A DNA stretch of 61,268 bases from an uncultured Bacteroides sp. Lineage in GTDB: Bacteria; Bacteroidota; Bacteroidia; Bacteroidales; Bacteroidaceae. Below the pieces are notes generated by a model. The model did no database searches. It worked only from the letters and a program-made list of their open reading frames with translations, and had not been told where the DNA came from. Below, one piece after another: positions 61,189-61,268 of the stretch (position 1 is its first letter; the number at the start of each line of letters is the position of its first letter). The stretch is taken from positions 1 through 61,268 of the forward strand of contig USLU01000026.1 of the NCBI GenBank assembly GCA_900555635.1. Direction: 5' to 3'. Both the position numbers and the translations under genes were made by a program.

Positions 61189-61268
61189 ATGATATATGAT
61201 ATAGCCATTATCGGCGGTGGCCCCCCCCGCGAGACACCTGCCGCCCGGGGGGGGGGGGGGGGGGGGTG
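61189..61268 (+). CDS. Start of a FAD/NAD-binding oxidoreductase, cut by contig end
   Basis: The ATG at 61189 opens MIYDIAIIGGGP, the dinucleotide-binding Rossmann motif of flavoprotein reductases such as dihydrolipoyl dehydrogenase or thioredoxin reductase. From 61221 on, the sequence becomes a run of eight C and then twenty G and no longer encodes the expected GPAG continuation. Only about eleven codons are credible. Confidence 0.55.
   Translation, partial: MIYDIAIIGGGPPRETPAARGGGGGG
61221..61268. other. Low-quality contig end (homopolymer C and G runs)
   Basis: Eight consecutive C (61221-61228) are followed by 18 mixed bases and twenty consecutive G (61247-61266). Such poly-G tails are typical of dark-cycle sequencing artefacts at contig ends. 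The sequence here should not be interpreted biologically. Confidence 0.8.

Overview
The window is about 61 kb of chromosome from a gut-type Bacteroides (Bacteroidales). The evidence is the TAnnTTTG -7 promoter boxes with the initiator-tRNA promoter as the best case, the lipoprotein-rich TonB/TamL/GldH envelope gene set, the purH-mreBCD-mrdA-rodA order, and moderate GC. The species cannot be fixed from the sequence. The right end is a contig end that degenerates into an artefactual poly-G tract.

Layout. 1-3.3 kb: an ABC exporter with a YtrA-type GntR regulator. 3.4-4.9 kb: a C4-dicarboxylate transporter and an initiator tRNA-fMet. 5-9.7 kb: TetR, FabG, an RluA-type pseudouridine synthase and an S9 peptidase. 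9.7-17.6 kb: a 59-aa secreted protein, an NtrC-type regulator, a cyclophilin lipoprotein, an M16 protease, a MATE pump and a hybrid histidine kinase. 17.6-25.6 kb: the TamB/TamL outer-membrane assembly pair and a nucleotidyltransferase. 25.7-30.1 kb (minus): an operon of HPr-kinase-like protein, Ser/His signal-peptidase-like protease, PqqD-like protein, nucleotidyltransferase and ABC exporter. It looks like a peptide-modification and export system with no visible precursor. 30.3-34.8 kb: a pseudogene, a zeta-toxin-like pair, AraC and a PAS histidine kinase. 34.9-46.5 kb: ABC-F, M13 peptidase, purH and the rod-shape/elongasome operon. 46.6-50.6 kb (minus): metF, holB, a RicT-like gene and gldH. 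50.7-57.3 kb: a fimbrillin-like lipoprotein, metA (predicted acetyl-CoA type), a U32 protein, a zinc-ribbon lipoprotein and a VapC remnant. 57.4-61.2 kb: a TonB receptor, a LuxR regulator with a His-rich linker, a decayed AbiEii-type toxin pair, and the first codons of a flavoprotein.

The most unusual signal is not a gene. Two families of short-period repeats are scattered through the window. (1) Five arrays have an exact 22-bp period (113, 11157, 30734, 46517, 56941). Each uses a different sequence; one lies inside a response-regulator linker and two abut truncated genes. A sixth site has a TGTGG motif phased at about 10 bp. (2) Seven loci carry tandem heptamers, mostly as two facing arms of a long hairpin around a 20-120 bp core (15163, 16739, 26121, 40564, 43040, 49621, 55740). 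These also use different heptamers, intrude in frame into three proteins, and twice supply the stop codon of the upstream gene. In both families the period is conserved while the sequence is not, which suggests a generating mechanism rather than dispersal of one element. The peptide-modification operon at 25.7-30.1 kb is the best candidate for an uncharacterised protein system.
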